The position numbers were made by a program, and so were the translations under genes. Below, in pieces: positions 1-14,639 of a DNA stretch of 64,000 nucleotides (position 1 is its first letter; each line of letters starts with the position of its first letter). The DNA comes from Acephala macrosclerotiorum (lineage: Eukaryota > Ascomycota > Leotiomycetes > Helotiales > Mollisiaceae): positions 3,672-67,671 of the forward strand of contig MU119267.1 of assembly GCA_014904845.1 (NCBI GenBank), read 5' to 3'. The notes beneath the pieces are model-generated. The model was not told the origin of the DNA and made no database searches. It saw only the letters and a list, made by a program, of their open reading frames with translations.

Positions 1-2549
1 TTATAAATAATAATTAAAATAATAAACGATTTAATAAAATTAAATAAAATTATATCGATATTATTAATTTTTAAAATATATTTTAAAATAATTAATAAAA
101 ATATATTATTATTATTAATAATTAAAAAAATGAAAACAATTCGTATAATTATTAAAAAAATATAATATTTATACGTCGAATATTAAATCGCTAATACGCT
201 CGTAATAAAAAATAGTTTAAATATAAAGTTTATTTTAAATTTATTAATTTTTTTAAATATACGCGTATAACGCGAAAAAAGCGATTAAAAAAATTTATAT
301 AAATTATTAATAATAAATAAAAAAAATTATACGATTAATATATTTTATAAATCGATTAAATTTTATTCGACGATAATTAAATCGTATTATATAAAAAAAA
401 CGTTTTACGAAAAAATAAATAATAAAAAGTTATTTTATATATTTTTTTTATTTAATAAATTAAATTAAAAAAATTTAAATAATAAATTATTAATAAAACG
501 ACGCAATTAAAAAAAATTAAAAAAATTATATAATAATAAAAATATATTTAATAAAAAACTACGATAAAATAAATATTATTAATTTATTAAAAATAATAAC
601 GACGACGAAAATTTTAATAATACGTTTATTATTATTTTCGAAAATAAAAACGAAATATTTATAGCGTTTATAATAAATAAAAAAAAGACTAATAAAAAGT
701 TTTTATTATAATTACGAAAAAAAAATATAATTATTATATTCGAAATATTATTCGAAAAATTTTAATAAAAAAAAATCGATAATTTAATCGTAAAAAAAGT
801 TTTTTAATTCGTTAAATTCGATTTTATTAAATACGTTAAAATTCGCATTTTTAATTCGAAATTAATTAATGAAATCAAAAGTAAAACTATTAATAACTCG
901 TACGAAAAATTAAAACTAATAATTTAAAAATATAACGATATAAAAAAAAAAAAATTTTTTATATAATTTTTAATTATTTAAAAAATTAATTAACGAGTTA
1001 TTATCGTATTAATATTTTTATTAATTTAATTTTTAAATAAAATAATTAAAATATAATTTCGTAATATTATTTAAATTTATATATAATTAATAATTAATTT
1101 TTAACGATTAATATTTACGTATTTATTAAAATAAATTTATTATTTTTATTTATTGAATATTATTATAATAATTTTAAAATTATTATATAAAATTATTAAA
1201 ATAAAAATTTATTAATAAATTACGTATTATAAATATTATAAAAAAAAACTATTAATAATTACGTTTATATATAATTTTTGCTTTTTAATTACGATTAAAA
1301 AAAAAGTATTTAATATTATTAAAATATAAACGAACAATATATTTATATTAATAAAAAAAAAAATTAATTTAAAAAAATTAAATTCGTAATAAAATTTAAA
1401 ATAATTTTTATATTAAAAATTTTATTAATTTTTAATAAATATATATTAATTTAAAATAAAAAAATCAAAAAAAAAAATTTAAATTAATAAATTTCAAATT
1501 AATAAATTTATAAATTAAATATAAAAAATAATATATTTAAAATATTTATATCGTTATAATATATTAATTTAAAGTAATTTTCGATTTATTTATTATTATT
1601 TAATATTAAAATTCAATTAAAAATAAAATTTTAAAATTAAATAAAAAATTAAAATAATAAATTAAAAATTTAAATCGAAAATATAAATATATTATTTTAA
1701 ATTTATTAATAATAAAATTTTTCGTTTTCGTTAATAAATCGTTTATAAATAATAAAAAATTTAATTTTTAAATTGAATATAAAATTATTTTTACGAATAA
1801 AAATAAAAAAAATAATAAAAAATTCAAAATTAAATTTTTATTTATTTATTATAATTTTATTAAAAGTATACTAATTTTAAAAATATATAAAATAATAAAA
1901 AAAATTAATATAATAATAATAATGAAATTTATTATAAATATAATTATAAAATAATTCGATTTTTTTAATATTTTAATAATCGTATATATTAATTCGTATT
2001 TATTTTACGAGTATTTAATTAAATTTAAAACGATTAAAAAAAACGTTTAATAATCGATATTATAATTTTATAATAATTATATAAACGAAAAAAATTATAA
2101 AAAATTAAATAAATTAATAATTAAAACAATTTAATAAATATTATAATAAAATTTTAAAAAAGTTTTTAAATATTAATTATTTTAAAGTACGAATAAAAAA
2201 ATAAAAAAAAAATAAAAAAAATAATAAAAAGAAAATAAATATAAAAAAAAATAAAAAAAAAAAATAAAAAAATATTTGTTTTAATAATATTATTATTTAA
2301 AATTTTAAATTAAAAATAAATTTTTTTTTTTAAACTCGAAATTTATAAATTTCGACGAACTTTAAAAATAACGTTAACGAGTTAATATTGTTCTTAGTAT
2401 TTAATTATATGATTTTTACTTTTTTAATATTTTTTATTTATATTAAAATTAGCGAGTTTTATATATTTATAGCGTATAATAAAAAAAAACAATTTTATTT
2501 ATTTAAATTATTAAAAATAACGACGTTTTTATTATAAAAAAAATTTATT

Positions 2550-2750
2550 AATATTAAAATAAATATTATATAATATTTACGTACGATTCGAAATCGTATA
2601 TAATTAATATTATTTTATTTTTATTTTCGAAATAGAATTTTTATATTTCGAGTTTTACTTTTTAAATAATTTTAAAAAATAATAATTAATACGTATATTA
2701 AAATTTAAAAAAAGTTTTATATACGTTTAAATCGTTTTATTAATAAACTC
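2550..2750 (-). repeat. dispersed 213-bp repeat, inverted copy
   Basis: Reverse-complement relative of the copies at 10,361 and 12,721. The best conserved part is the core around 2,580-2,660, with a short internal deletion near 2,570. The far edge is approximate because of RIP divergence. Confidence 0.6.
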
Positions 2751-3004
2751 GATATTTTTAATATAATATTAATACTTTTAATTAATAATATTTATTTAAT
2801 ATAATTATAAAATTATTTTTAAAAAATATTTTTATTATTTTAATTAATATTAATATTTTTAAAAAACGTTTTTTTGATTTTTTTATTAAATTAAAATATT
2901 GTTTTTTTATATTATAAATTGTATTTTTTTATTTTTTAAAAATTTATAAAAAAAAATATTTTTTTAATATATATATATATATTTTTTTTTATAAATTTAA
3001 TTAA

Positions 3005-3081
3005 AATATAAAAATTAAACTTAATAAATTACGTTAAATCGAATTAAATTATATTAATTAATCGCTAATTTTTACGTAATA
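3005..3081 (+). repeat. 77-bp direct repeat, copy 1
   Basis: Matches 14,187-14,263 over exactly 77 positions with only a few differences, all C/T or G/A transitions. It contains the shared core TCGAATTAAATTATATTAAT. Confidence 0.75.
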
Positions 3082-6000
3082 AAATCTTTTTTTTTTAAAA
3101 GTTTTTTATGTTTTTATAAAATTAAAAAATTTTATAATATTTTTTTCTTTTTTATTAAATAATTTTATAGTTATATTTGTATTATTTCTTTAAAAAAAAT
3201 TTATATTATAAAAAATAATATTTTTTTTTTTTTTCGTTTTTTAATTAATTTTTTATTATTTTATTAATAATTTTCGTATTTTTTTTTATATTAATTCGTC
3301 GACGAAATTTTGAAAAATTTAAAAAAAAATAATAAATTTTAATATTAATATAATAATCGAAAATATAAAAATTATTAATATTAAATAAATTTAATATATT
3401 TTAAAAATAAAAATATTAATTTTACGAATTAGTATATATATTTAATAAAATTTTATTTATAAAAATAAACGTCGAATAAAAAAATTATTTATATTTTTAA
3501 TTTTAAAAAAAATCGTTTAAATAAAAAATAAAAAAAAAGTTTTAATAAATTTTAATACTACGAAAAATATATTATTAATAAAATTATAATAAATAAAAAT
3601 ATTATAAAACGATTAAATTATTTTTTTCGAAATTAATTTAAAAATAATATAATATTAAAATAAATATTAACGATTAATTCGATTATATAAAAAATAAAAA
3701 TTATTATTAATCGAAAAAATATTAATATATAATTATAAAATTGTAATTATTTTATAAAATCGTATAAAAATATTAATTCGTTATTAAAATTTTTATACGA
3801 TTATACTATAAAATAAATATATATAAAATTTAATTTATTTATATTTTTAATAATAAATTATTTCGTATAAATACGTTTACGAGTTTTTTAACGTATTTTA
3901 ATACTTTCGAATTAAAATATTTTTCGTATTATAAATTTTATTAATTTTTTATATTTTAAAAACGATAAAATCGAATTTTTAAATTTTTAATTTTAATGAA
4001 TATTTCGTTTAAAATAAAATCGAATATATTTTTTTAAAGTTTTTAATATATTACTTTTTTTTAAATTAATTTTTTAACGTATTCGATAATCGATTTTTAT
4101 TTTTTTTAAATTTTAATATTAAAAATATTAAAAATCGATAAAAAACGTAAAATATTTAAATCGATTATCGCGTAATTTATTATAATAATCGTAATAATTT
4201 ATAAACGAATTTTTAAAAATTTTTTAATTTTTTTAAAACGTTAAATTTATTATCGTTGATTATTATTACGTTTAATTTTTAAAAATAATCGAATTAATAA
4301 TAAAAAACTAATTTTATTAAATTTTTAAAAAACGAATATTATTCGATTTTAAATTATTTAATAAAACGAAATAATTTATTTATATTATTTTTAACGTTTT
4401 TTTAAATTTATACGTTATATTATTTTTAATATAATTAAAAAAAAGTTTTTTTATAAATTATAATAAAAAATTATAATTTTTAACGTTAATTTTATTAATT
4501 AAATTTGTATTTTCGAATATTATTAATTTTTTTATTAAAACGTTTATAAATTTTAATAAATGTATTAATATATTATTTATAATTTCGATTAAATAAATTA
4601 TAATTAAATAAATTTCGTAGTTTAATTTTCGAATAATTTTAATTTTAATTTATTGTATTTTTTTTTATTATTTATAAAATTTTATTAATATTTATTCAAA
4701 GTAAAATTATATTAATTAAAATTAAATTTTACGTTGAAAATTATAAATTTAAAATTAAACGTTTAAATTTATTTTTAATTTATTAAACGAGTAAATAAAT
4801 ATAAAAAAATTTTAAATTAAAAATAAATTTAATACTTTTAAATTTATTTTTATTTAATTCGACGAATAAACGTTTAATAAAAAGTTTTAAATTATTAAAA
4901 AAATCGCTATATTTAAAATAAAATTTATTAATATAAAATTAAATTAATAATTTATTTTTAAAAATTTGTCGATAAATAATATAATATTTTTTTATATAAA
5001 AAAAAATCGTTTTATTAATAAATTATATATTATTATTATTTTTAATATAAAAAAATTAAAAAATTATTATATTAATTTTAAATATTTTTATAAAAAAAAT
5101 TTAAAAAATATAAAATTTTGTTTTTATATTTATTAAAAAAATTTAATATATTATAAAAAATTTTAATAAAATATATTCGATTTTAAATAAAAAAACTAAT
5201 AAAATTATTATAATTATTAAAAAAATTAATAAAAATTTTTTAAAATTTAATAAAAAAAATAAAAAATAAAAAATTAATAATAATAATATATTTAAAAAAT
5301 TTATTTTATATTTATAATTAAACTCGTAAATTATTTTATAATTAAAAATAAATTTATTTTTATTATTTAAAATAGAATTAAAAAAAATAAAATAACGAAT
5401 AATATTATTCGATTTTTCGTTTTTTAAAAATAATAAAATATATTATTTTCGTATATTAAAAATAAATAAATTTTTTTCGAGTTTAATAAAATTTATATCG
5501 AAAATTAAAAATTTATAAATATTAAAATTATTATTATTAAACGCTATATATTATTTTTTAAAAATAAAACGTATAATAAAATAAAATAATTTTAAAATTA
5601 AAAATTATTATAAAATCATTATAATTATTAAAAATAAAAACGTTATAAAAAAAAAATTAAAATAAATAAATTATAAATAAACGAAATAATATTAATAAAT
5701 AAAATAAATATATTAAATTTAAAAATAAAATTTTTCGATTAATTAAAATTATATAAACTTTTTTAAATTAATAATTTTTTTAAAATAATCTCGAAATTTA
5801 TATAATTATTTAAATTATTATTTTTAATTTTTTTAAAAATAGTTTCAAAATTTATTTAATTATTTAAATTATCGTTTTTAAACTTAAAATTGATTTTTTA
5901 AACGAGTACGTATATAAGTTCGAATTAAAAATCTCGTTATACGAGTTTTATATTTTTAAATAAACTCGTTTACGTTTTTAAATAATTCGATTTTATATTA

Positions 6001-9000
6001 TTAATTTTATATATTATTATAATTTTTTTATTTAATTAAATATTCGAAATTATTTTTATTATCGTATTAAATATATTTTTTATTTACGATTTTTTTAAAT
6101 TTTTAAAATTTTTAATTATTATTATATTTATTATTTAAATTAATATTAATTAATTTTATATTATTTAATTTTAATTTATTATATAAATTTTCGTTTTTTA
6201 ATATAAAAAATAAATTTAATTTATATATAAAACGATTAATACGTTTTTTAATACGAAAAAAATTAATATATTATTTTATAAGTTTTAAATTCGAATAATT
6301 TAAAAAATTAAAATTTTTATATAGTTTAATATATATTAAATCGCTAATATTTATTATAAATAATTTATATTTAAAATTATATCGTTTTTTAATAAAAATA
6401 ATAATAAAAATAATAATTAATTATACGTTTTATTAATAAAATTTTCGAATAATTTTAAAAATATTAAAAAAATTTAATTTATATAAAAATAATAAAATTA
6501 TATTCGTTTTATAATCGAAAATAATTTCGTTTAAATTAATATTAATAATTATCGTAAAAACGTTATTAATAATTATTTAATAAAAAATAATATAATTTAT
6601 TTATAATTAATTAAAATAAAATATAATAAAATAATAAAAATTAATTTTTATTTTTTATATAATTCGTTTTAATAAATTATTTATTTATAAATATTAAACA
6701 ATAAATATTCGCAATTTTATATTTATAAACTCGAAAATAATATATTAAAATTCGAAAACGAATTTTTTATTTCGATTAAAAATAATATTATTTAATATTT
6801 TTTAATTATAAAATATAAATATAATAATTAAAATTTTAATTTATTTTTTAATCGTATATATAATATATTTCGAAATAAATAATTTCTTTTTAAAAAATTT
6901 ATAAAATATTAATATTAAATAATTAAAAAAATCGAAATTTTCGATTTTTTATAAAACGATTATTTTTATAATTAAAAAGTTTAAAATAAAATTAATTATA
7001 ATTATTATAAAAAATTTTAATTCAATACGAATTAATTATAAAAAATCGTATATTAAAAATCGTAAAATTTTATTATAAAAATGATTTAAACAATATATTA
7101 AATATTCGATTAATTTTTTTATTAATTTATAAATCGCGAAATTTAATAATTTTTATTTTATTTTTTCGAAATCGAAATAATATTTATTATAGATTTTTAA
7201 AAAAATATTATAAAATATATTATTTAAAATATAAAAACCATTAAAATTTTTATAAAAAATATAAAATAATAAATTATTTTATAAAAAAAAAAAATATATT
7301 ATTAATTTAAATTTTTCGAAAAATTAATTTATTTTTTTTTTAATTAAAAATTTTTAAAATTTTATAAAAATAGCGATTTTTAATATAACTTTTTATAAAT
7401 CGTAATTTATATTTTAAATTAATAATAATTTTTAAAAATAAATAAAAATTATTTAAAGTATTATTTTTAAAAATATTTTTCAAAAAAATAATTTTAAATT
7501 TATTTAAAATATTTAATATAATATTTAATTTTTTAAAAATATTTTTTATTTTAAAATTAAATTAAAAAAAATATTCGAAAATCGTAACGAGTTTTATATT
7601 AATTTTAATAGTATTAAAAGTAAATAAAAAAATTTAATTATAAATATTTTTTATTATTAAATAATTTATTAAAATTTAAATAAAATATTTATTATTTTAA
7701 ATTATAATTCGAAATTTTTTATAAATATATATTAAATATATTATTTCGAATTTAATAAAATAATAATATTTTTCGATAAAAAAAATTAATTTATTTAAAA
7801 ATAATACGAATTAAATCGCGAAAATTAATAAATTAAAAAAATTTAAAATTAAAATATAATTTTTTTTAAAATAAAAAACTATAATTTTAAAATCGTTTTT
7901 AAAAATATTAATTTTAAAAAAAAGCGATTTATTTAAATCGTAATAAATTAATATACGTTTATTTAATAAATAAATTTAAAAAATTTTTTATAATACTTTT
8001 TTTTAATTTATAAATTTTTATATAATACGCGCGTAAAAATTTTATTTTTTTTATTTTTTCTTTTATATAAATATTTATATTTTACGTTATTATAATAATT
8101 TTAATATTTACGCGTAAAACTATATATAAAATCGAAATTAATTTATTATTTTTAAATATATTTTTAAAAATTTAAAAATTTTAAAAAAACGAAATTTTTA
8201 ATTATTATTATTCGTTTTTCGATTATAAATATTTTAAATTTATTTATACGATAATTAAAAAAATAAACTAATAAATATTTTAAAAAAAACTTTAATAAAA
8301 ATAAATATAAACGTATTTTTACGAATAAAATAAATATTTTACGTAAATATTAAAAATAATTTTTTAACGTTTTTAAAAAAACGATTATATTATTAATAAA
8401 AACTTTAATAAAATAATAATATAATTAAAATTTTAAATTTATAATTCGTTAAATATAAACGAAATTTTTTTTAAAATTTTAAAAAATTACTTTAAAACGT
8501 TTTAAATCGTAATAATTAATAATAATAATTTTATTTTAATAATTTTTTCGAATTAAAAATTAATAAAAAAAATTTAATTCGTTAATAATCGTAATATAAA
8601 TTATATTTTTAAAAACTTTTATAATTTTTTTTTAATAAAATATTAAATACGTATCGAAAATCGTCTTTTTATTAATAGATTTTATATTAATAATAAAACG
8701 AAAAAAAAAAAATTTTTTAATTATTTTTTAAATTATAAATATAAAATAATTAAAAAATATTAATTAAATTATTTATTCGAATTTATTTTTATTATATATA
8801 ATATCGAATATTTTATTAATAATTTTTCAATTTTTTATATTAATAAAATATTTATTATTAATAATTTTTATATTTTATTAATTTTCGATTAATAAAACGA
8901 ATATATATAATTCAAATAAAAAATTAATAAAATTTTTATTAATTTAACAAATTACAAATTCGTTAATCAAAATCTCGAATTAAATTACAAATTTTAAATT

Positions 9001-9051
9001 TACAACGTATATATAAATATTATTATTTAATACGATTTTTAAAACATTAAT

Positions 9052-9129
9052 TAATTTAATAATATTATTAAAAAATAATTAATTATTATTTAATTTAATA
9101 ATATTATTAAAAAATAATTAATTATTATT
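9052..9129. repeat. perfect 39-bp tandem duplication
   Basis: Two identical adjacent 39-base units (9,052-9,090 and 9,091-9,129). Their identity inside a heavily mutated block suggests a recent slippage or unequal exchange event after most RIP had occurred. Confidence 0.85.
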
Positions 9130-10360
9130 TAATATTTTTTTATTTATAAATAAAACAATTTTATTCGAATTTTATTCGTTTTTATTCGAAATTAATTTAA
9201 TTATATAATAATCGTTTTTTTTTGTATTTTTAATATTTTTTTAATTTAATTTTTCGTTTAATTAATAAATTAATAAAATTTAAATTTATAATAATAACGA
9301 AATTTACTTTATTTATAATAACGTTATAAATACGTATATATTAAATACTAAATATAAATTAACGATTTTTAAATAATAAAAAATATATAATTAATATTAT
9401 AACGATTTTTTAAAGTAAAATTATAATATTTTTTACGTATAAAACTTTTTTTTTAATACGAGAGTTTTTTATAAAAACTCGAATCGATATAATTAAATTT
9501 TTATATAAATCGATAATAAATATATAATTTTTATAATTTAATTTTTTTTAATATAAATATAAAAACTCGTTATTTAAAAAAAATTTAAAATTAAAATTTT
9601 TAATTATTTATATACGAATTTTAATTTTATTAAATATATTTTATTTTTTAATTATTTCGAATATATATATTATAAAAATAATTCGCTCGTTAAATTTTAT
9701 TAATTCGTTAATATTTAAAATTATATTTATTTTTTATCGATTAAAAAACGAAAATAATTAAAATTAATATATATTTTATATAATTTATTATTTATTTTTA
9801 ATTTGATTTTTATTATTATATATATATATTTTATTATAAAATTATTCAAAGTTTTAATAAAAATTATTTTAATAAATCGTTAAAACGAAAAATTGTTTAT
9901 TATAAATAATTAAATCGAAAAAATTATTTTTTATTTATTATATTTATTAATTTTTCGTATATTATTAACGTTATATTTATCGATTTTTTTAATTTTTAAT
10001 AAAAAAATTTAATAAAATTCTTCGATTTTTAATAAGAAAATTTAATAAAATCGATTAATATTATAAAAGTTTTTATAAATATATTTAAATAATTAAATTT
10101 TTAATAAAAAAATTTTTTATATTTATAATAAAAAGTTTTTTTAATAATATTAATAAAATAAATTATATTAACGATAATTTTTTTTTAATTAAAATCTCGA
10201 ATTATATTAAATTAAAATTTAAATTTTTAATAAAAAAATATTTTTATTTTTTTAATTTTTTATTATAATTAATTTTAAATTTTATAAAAATATTATAAAA
10301 ATCGTTATCGATTTAATATATATCGTCGTATTAATAATATTATTTAAATTTATTATCGAT

Positions 10361-10573
10361 ATTATAAAATTATTATTCGAATAACGAATATACGTAAAAA
10401 AAATTTAAAATTTTAATATATATATTAATTTTTATTATATATATATATTTCGAGTAAAAATTTAAAATTAAAAATTATATATTAAAAATAAAAATAAAAT
10501 AATATTAATTAAATACGATTTTAAATCGCATGTAAATATTACGTAAAAATTTCGTAATATTTATTTCGATATT
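10361..10573 (+). repeat. dispersed 213-bp repeat, copy 1
   Basis: Aligns without a gap in overall length to 12,721-12,933. Most differences are C/T or G/A transitions, as expected if both were mutated independently by RIP. Landmarks are attataaaattattatt at the left, an AT dinucleotide run in the middle, and a TACGATTT(Y)(R)AATCGCA palindrome-like core near 10,515. It could be a solo LTR, a MITE or a piece of a larger element. Confidence 0.75.
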
Positions 10574-12720
10574 AATAATTTTTTTTTTATAAAAAAAAAA
10601 ACGTAAATCGTATAAATAAAATTTTTTTTTTTTTATTATATTTTATTAATATATAAAACTCGCTAATTTGAAATAAATAAAATAATAAAAAAAAAAAAAA
10701 TACGTAATTAAATTTTAAAAATAATATTAATAAATTAGTATTATTTTTAAAATTTATTAAAACTTATAATTATCGAATTTAAAAAAAAAAATTTATTTTC
10801 GATTTAAAATTTTAAATATTTAAAATATTAAAATAATAAATATTTTTCGAATAAAAATATTTTTATTTTAAATTTTATTTCAAATAACGATTTATATAAA
10901 CGAATAAAAACGAATTGAAAAAATAAATAATTATATTTATTTTTTTAATAAAAAATTTTAATTAAAAACTTTAAATATAATATTTAATAATAGTTTTATA
11001 ATTTAATAAATTAAATAATTATAATATTAAATATTAAATATTTTTTTAAATAAAAATCTTTTTTTTAATTGTTTTTTTTATAAATATTATTTCAAATAAT
11101 AATTTGTAAAAATAAATCGAAAATTAAATAATAATATTTATTTTTATTAATTAAATATAATATTTAATAACGATTTATTATTTAATAAATTAAATATAAA
11201 TATTTTTTTATTTATTTTTTTATTTATTTTTTAATATTATTTTTTTTTATTAATATTATATTTAATCGATATTTTTTTATTATTAATATTTTAAAAAAAA
11301 TTTCGATTTTTTTAATTAAATAAAAAAAATCGAAAATTCGAAATTATATTTTATTTATTATTATATTTTTTATAATTTTTATTTTTATTATTTTATAATA
11401 AATATATCGTAATATTAATTATTTATTATAATAAATAAATGTTTTAATTTTATATATTATTTAATTAATATTTATATTAGTTTAAAAATCGTTTTAAAAA
11501 TTATTTTAAATATTATTTTTTTTACGATTAAAAATTTTTATTTGAAAATTTATCGTTCGAAAATTAATCGAAATAATTATTTAATTATTAAATTAAAAAT
11601 TATTAATATTATAATTCGTAAATTAATTTTAATAAAAATAAAATATTTTAATAAAAGTTTTATTTATTAAATTTTTTATTATATTTTTTATTTTTAATAA
11701 ACTTTTTAAACTTTTTAATAATTAATTATTTTTTTTTTAGTATTTATATTTTTCGTTCGTATAATAAATTTTTTAAATTTCGAATAATATTTTTTTAATT
11801 TATTTTTCAAAGTTTTTTTTAAAAAACTTTTATAATTTATAATTCGAATATTTGAAATTTTCGTAATATATAATATTATATATAATAATTTTATTAATAA
11901 TTTTTTTATTTAAATTTATTTTAAAATTAATTATATTTTTTTATTTATTACGATCGTATTTATATTTATATATAAATATTTTAATAAAAGTAAAAATATA
12001 AAAATAAATATTAAAACGAATAATAAAATAAATAATTTGAAAACGAATAAATAATTTAAATATTTAATAAAATTTTATAAATAATTTCGAATAAATAAAA
12101 ATTTTATAAATTGTTTTAATAATCGATTAAAATAATTATAAAATAATATTATTATATTATTAATCGATTAATTTAAAATTATAAAAAATAAATAAATAGA
12201 TTAAAATAAAAAATAAAAATAAATATTATAATTTGTAAAAATTTTTAATTAATTATAAAATAATATTATTAATATATTAAAATCGATTAAATTCGAAATT
12301 GTAAAAAGTAAATAAATATAATTAAAATAAAAAAATAAAAATAAATATTAATTCGATATAATATTTAAAATTAAATAATAAATATAATAATTTAATTAAT
12401 TATTTAATCGAGTTTTTTATAAAATAATATTATTTCGTATAATAAACGCGATTCGAATTAATTATTTAAAAATACGAATTTTTTTATAATTAATTTTTTC
12501 GAGTTTTTAAAAATCGAAAAAACGTTAAAATTTCGTTTTTACGAAAAAAATAATAAAATTTTTTCGTAATTCGATAATATTTAAAACCGTTTTTTTGAAA
12601 TTTTTTAATATTTTTTATAATCGATTTATTAATACTTTTAATTTATTATATTTAATTTTTTTTAATAATATTTAATTAGTTTATATTTAATTATAAAATT
12701 AAATATTAATTAATATTAAT

Positions 12721-12933
12721 ATTATAAAATTATTATTTAAATAATAAACGTATATAAAAAAAATTTTAAATTTTAATATATATATTAATTTTTATTATAT
12801 ATATATATTTCAAATAAAAACTCGAAATTAAAAATTATATATTAAAAATGAAAATAAAATAATATTAATTAAATACGATTTCGAATCGCACGTAAATATT
12901 ACGTAAATATTTTGTAATATTTATTTCGATATT
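12721..12933 (+). repeat. dispersed 213-bp repeat, copy 2
   Basis: Same length and order as copy 1, starting 2,360 bases downstream in direct orientation. It lies 200 bases before the assembly gap. If the pair were LTRs they would bound a short element of about 2.6 kb, but no internal coding remains to test this. Confidence 0.75.
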
Positions 12934-13132
12934 TATAATTATTATTATTAAATTTTTATTAATTTTCGTAAAAATTTAATTCGTAAATAAATTTATTATT
13001 TTTAATTTTTTCGAATTTTATTATTAATATTAATAATACGAATTTAAATTTTAATAATAATAAAATAATTTTTTATAATAATTTTTTATTATTAATTAAT
13101 TTATTTTATTAAAAAATTTAATTAAAAAAAAA

Positions 13133-13837
13133 NNNNNNNNNNNNNNNNNNNNNNNNNNNNNNNNNNNNNNNNNNNNNNNNNNNNNNNNNNNNNNNNNNNN
13201 NNNNNNNNNNNNNNNNNNNNNNNNNNNNNNNNNNNNNNNNNNNNNNNNNNNNNNNNNNNNNNNNNNNNNNNNNNNNNNNNNNNNNNNNNNNNNNNNNNNN
13301 NNNNNNNNNNNNNNNNNNNNNNNNNNNNNNNNNNNNNNNNNNNNNNNNNNNNNNNNNNNNNNNNNNNNNNNNNNNNNNNNNNNNNNNNNNNNNNNNNNNN
13401 NNNNNNNNNNNNNNNNNNNNNNNNNNNNNNNNNNNNNNNNNNNNNNNNNNNNNNNNNNNNNNNNNNNNNNNNNNNNNNNNNNNNNNNNNNNNNNNNNNNN
13501 NNNNNNNNNNNNNNNNNNNNNNNNNNNNNNNNNNNNNNNNNNNNNNNNNNNNNNNNNNNNNNNNNNNNNNNNNNNNNNNNNNNNNNNNNNNNNNNNNNNN
13601 NNNNNNNNNNNNNNNNNNNNNNNNNNNNNNNNNNNNNNNNNNNNNNNNNNNNNNNNNNNNNNNNNNNNNNNNNNNNNNNNNNNNNNNNNNNNNNNNNNNN
13701 NNNNNNNNNNNNNNNNNNNNNNNNNNNNNNNNNNNNNNNNNNNNNNNNNNNNNNNNNNNNNNNNNNNNNNNNNNNNNNNNNNNNNNNNNNNNNNNNNNNN
13801 NNNNNNNNNNNNNNNNNNNNNNNNNNNNNNNNNNNNN
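13133..13837. other. assembly gap (705 N)
   Basis: A run of N inside the AT-rich block. Its true length and content are unknown, so repeat distances that span it (for example 3,005 to 14,187) are uncertain. Confidence 1.
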
Positions 13838-14186
13838 AATTTTTATATTTCGTAAAATCGAAATAATTTTAAAAATAAAATTAAAACGAAATAAATAAAA
13901 ATTCGAAAAATATTAAATAATAAATTAAATAATTTTAATAATTTAAAATTCGAAATCGTTAATATATTTATATTGAATTCGTTAAAATTTTTAAAAATCT
14001 TATATGATTTCAATAATATTTTATATAATTAATATATTAATTATTAAAAAATAAAATAATAAATAAAAAATCATTAAAATCGCGTTTTAAAATAAATATA
14101 AAATTTTAAAACGAATAAATTAATATTATTATTATTTATTAAAAAATAGTATATATAATAAAAAATAATTAATTTTATAAAATTAT

Positions 14187-14263
14187 AATATAAAAATTAA
14201 ATTTAATAAATTATATTAAATCGAATTAAATTATATTAATTAATCGTTAATTTTTACGTAATA
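14187..14263 (+). repeat. 77-bp direct repeat, copy 2
   Basis: Partner of 3,005-3,081, in the same orientation and 11.2 kb away across the assembly gap. The pair could be remnants of the two ends of a large element or two copies of a dispersed repeat. Confidence 0.75.
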
Positions 14264-14639
14264 ATTATAATTGAATATTAAAATTTTAATAAAATATATA
14301 ATTTTAAATTTTTTTTAAATAATTATTTTATTTGTATATTAATATAATTAATAATTATAATTATTATTTTAATATTTATAAATAATTTAAAAATATTTCA
14401 TACGTTAAAAAATTATATTATAATTAAAAAATTAATATAAAAAAAGAAATTTAATAATTCAAATTTTTAAAAATTTTAATTTATTTTTTTTATAAATAAA
14501 ATATTAAATTTTTTAATTATAAAATTTATTAAATCGAATATTATATTTTATATTATTTTTAAAAGTATTTTAAATATTAAATTATATAAAATAAAATTAT
14601 AATTTTAATATTTATTATTTTAATATTTTTAAAGATATA

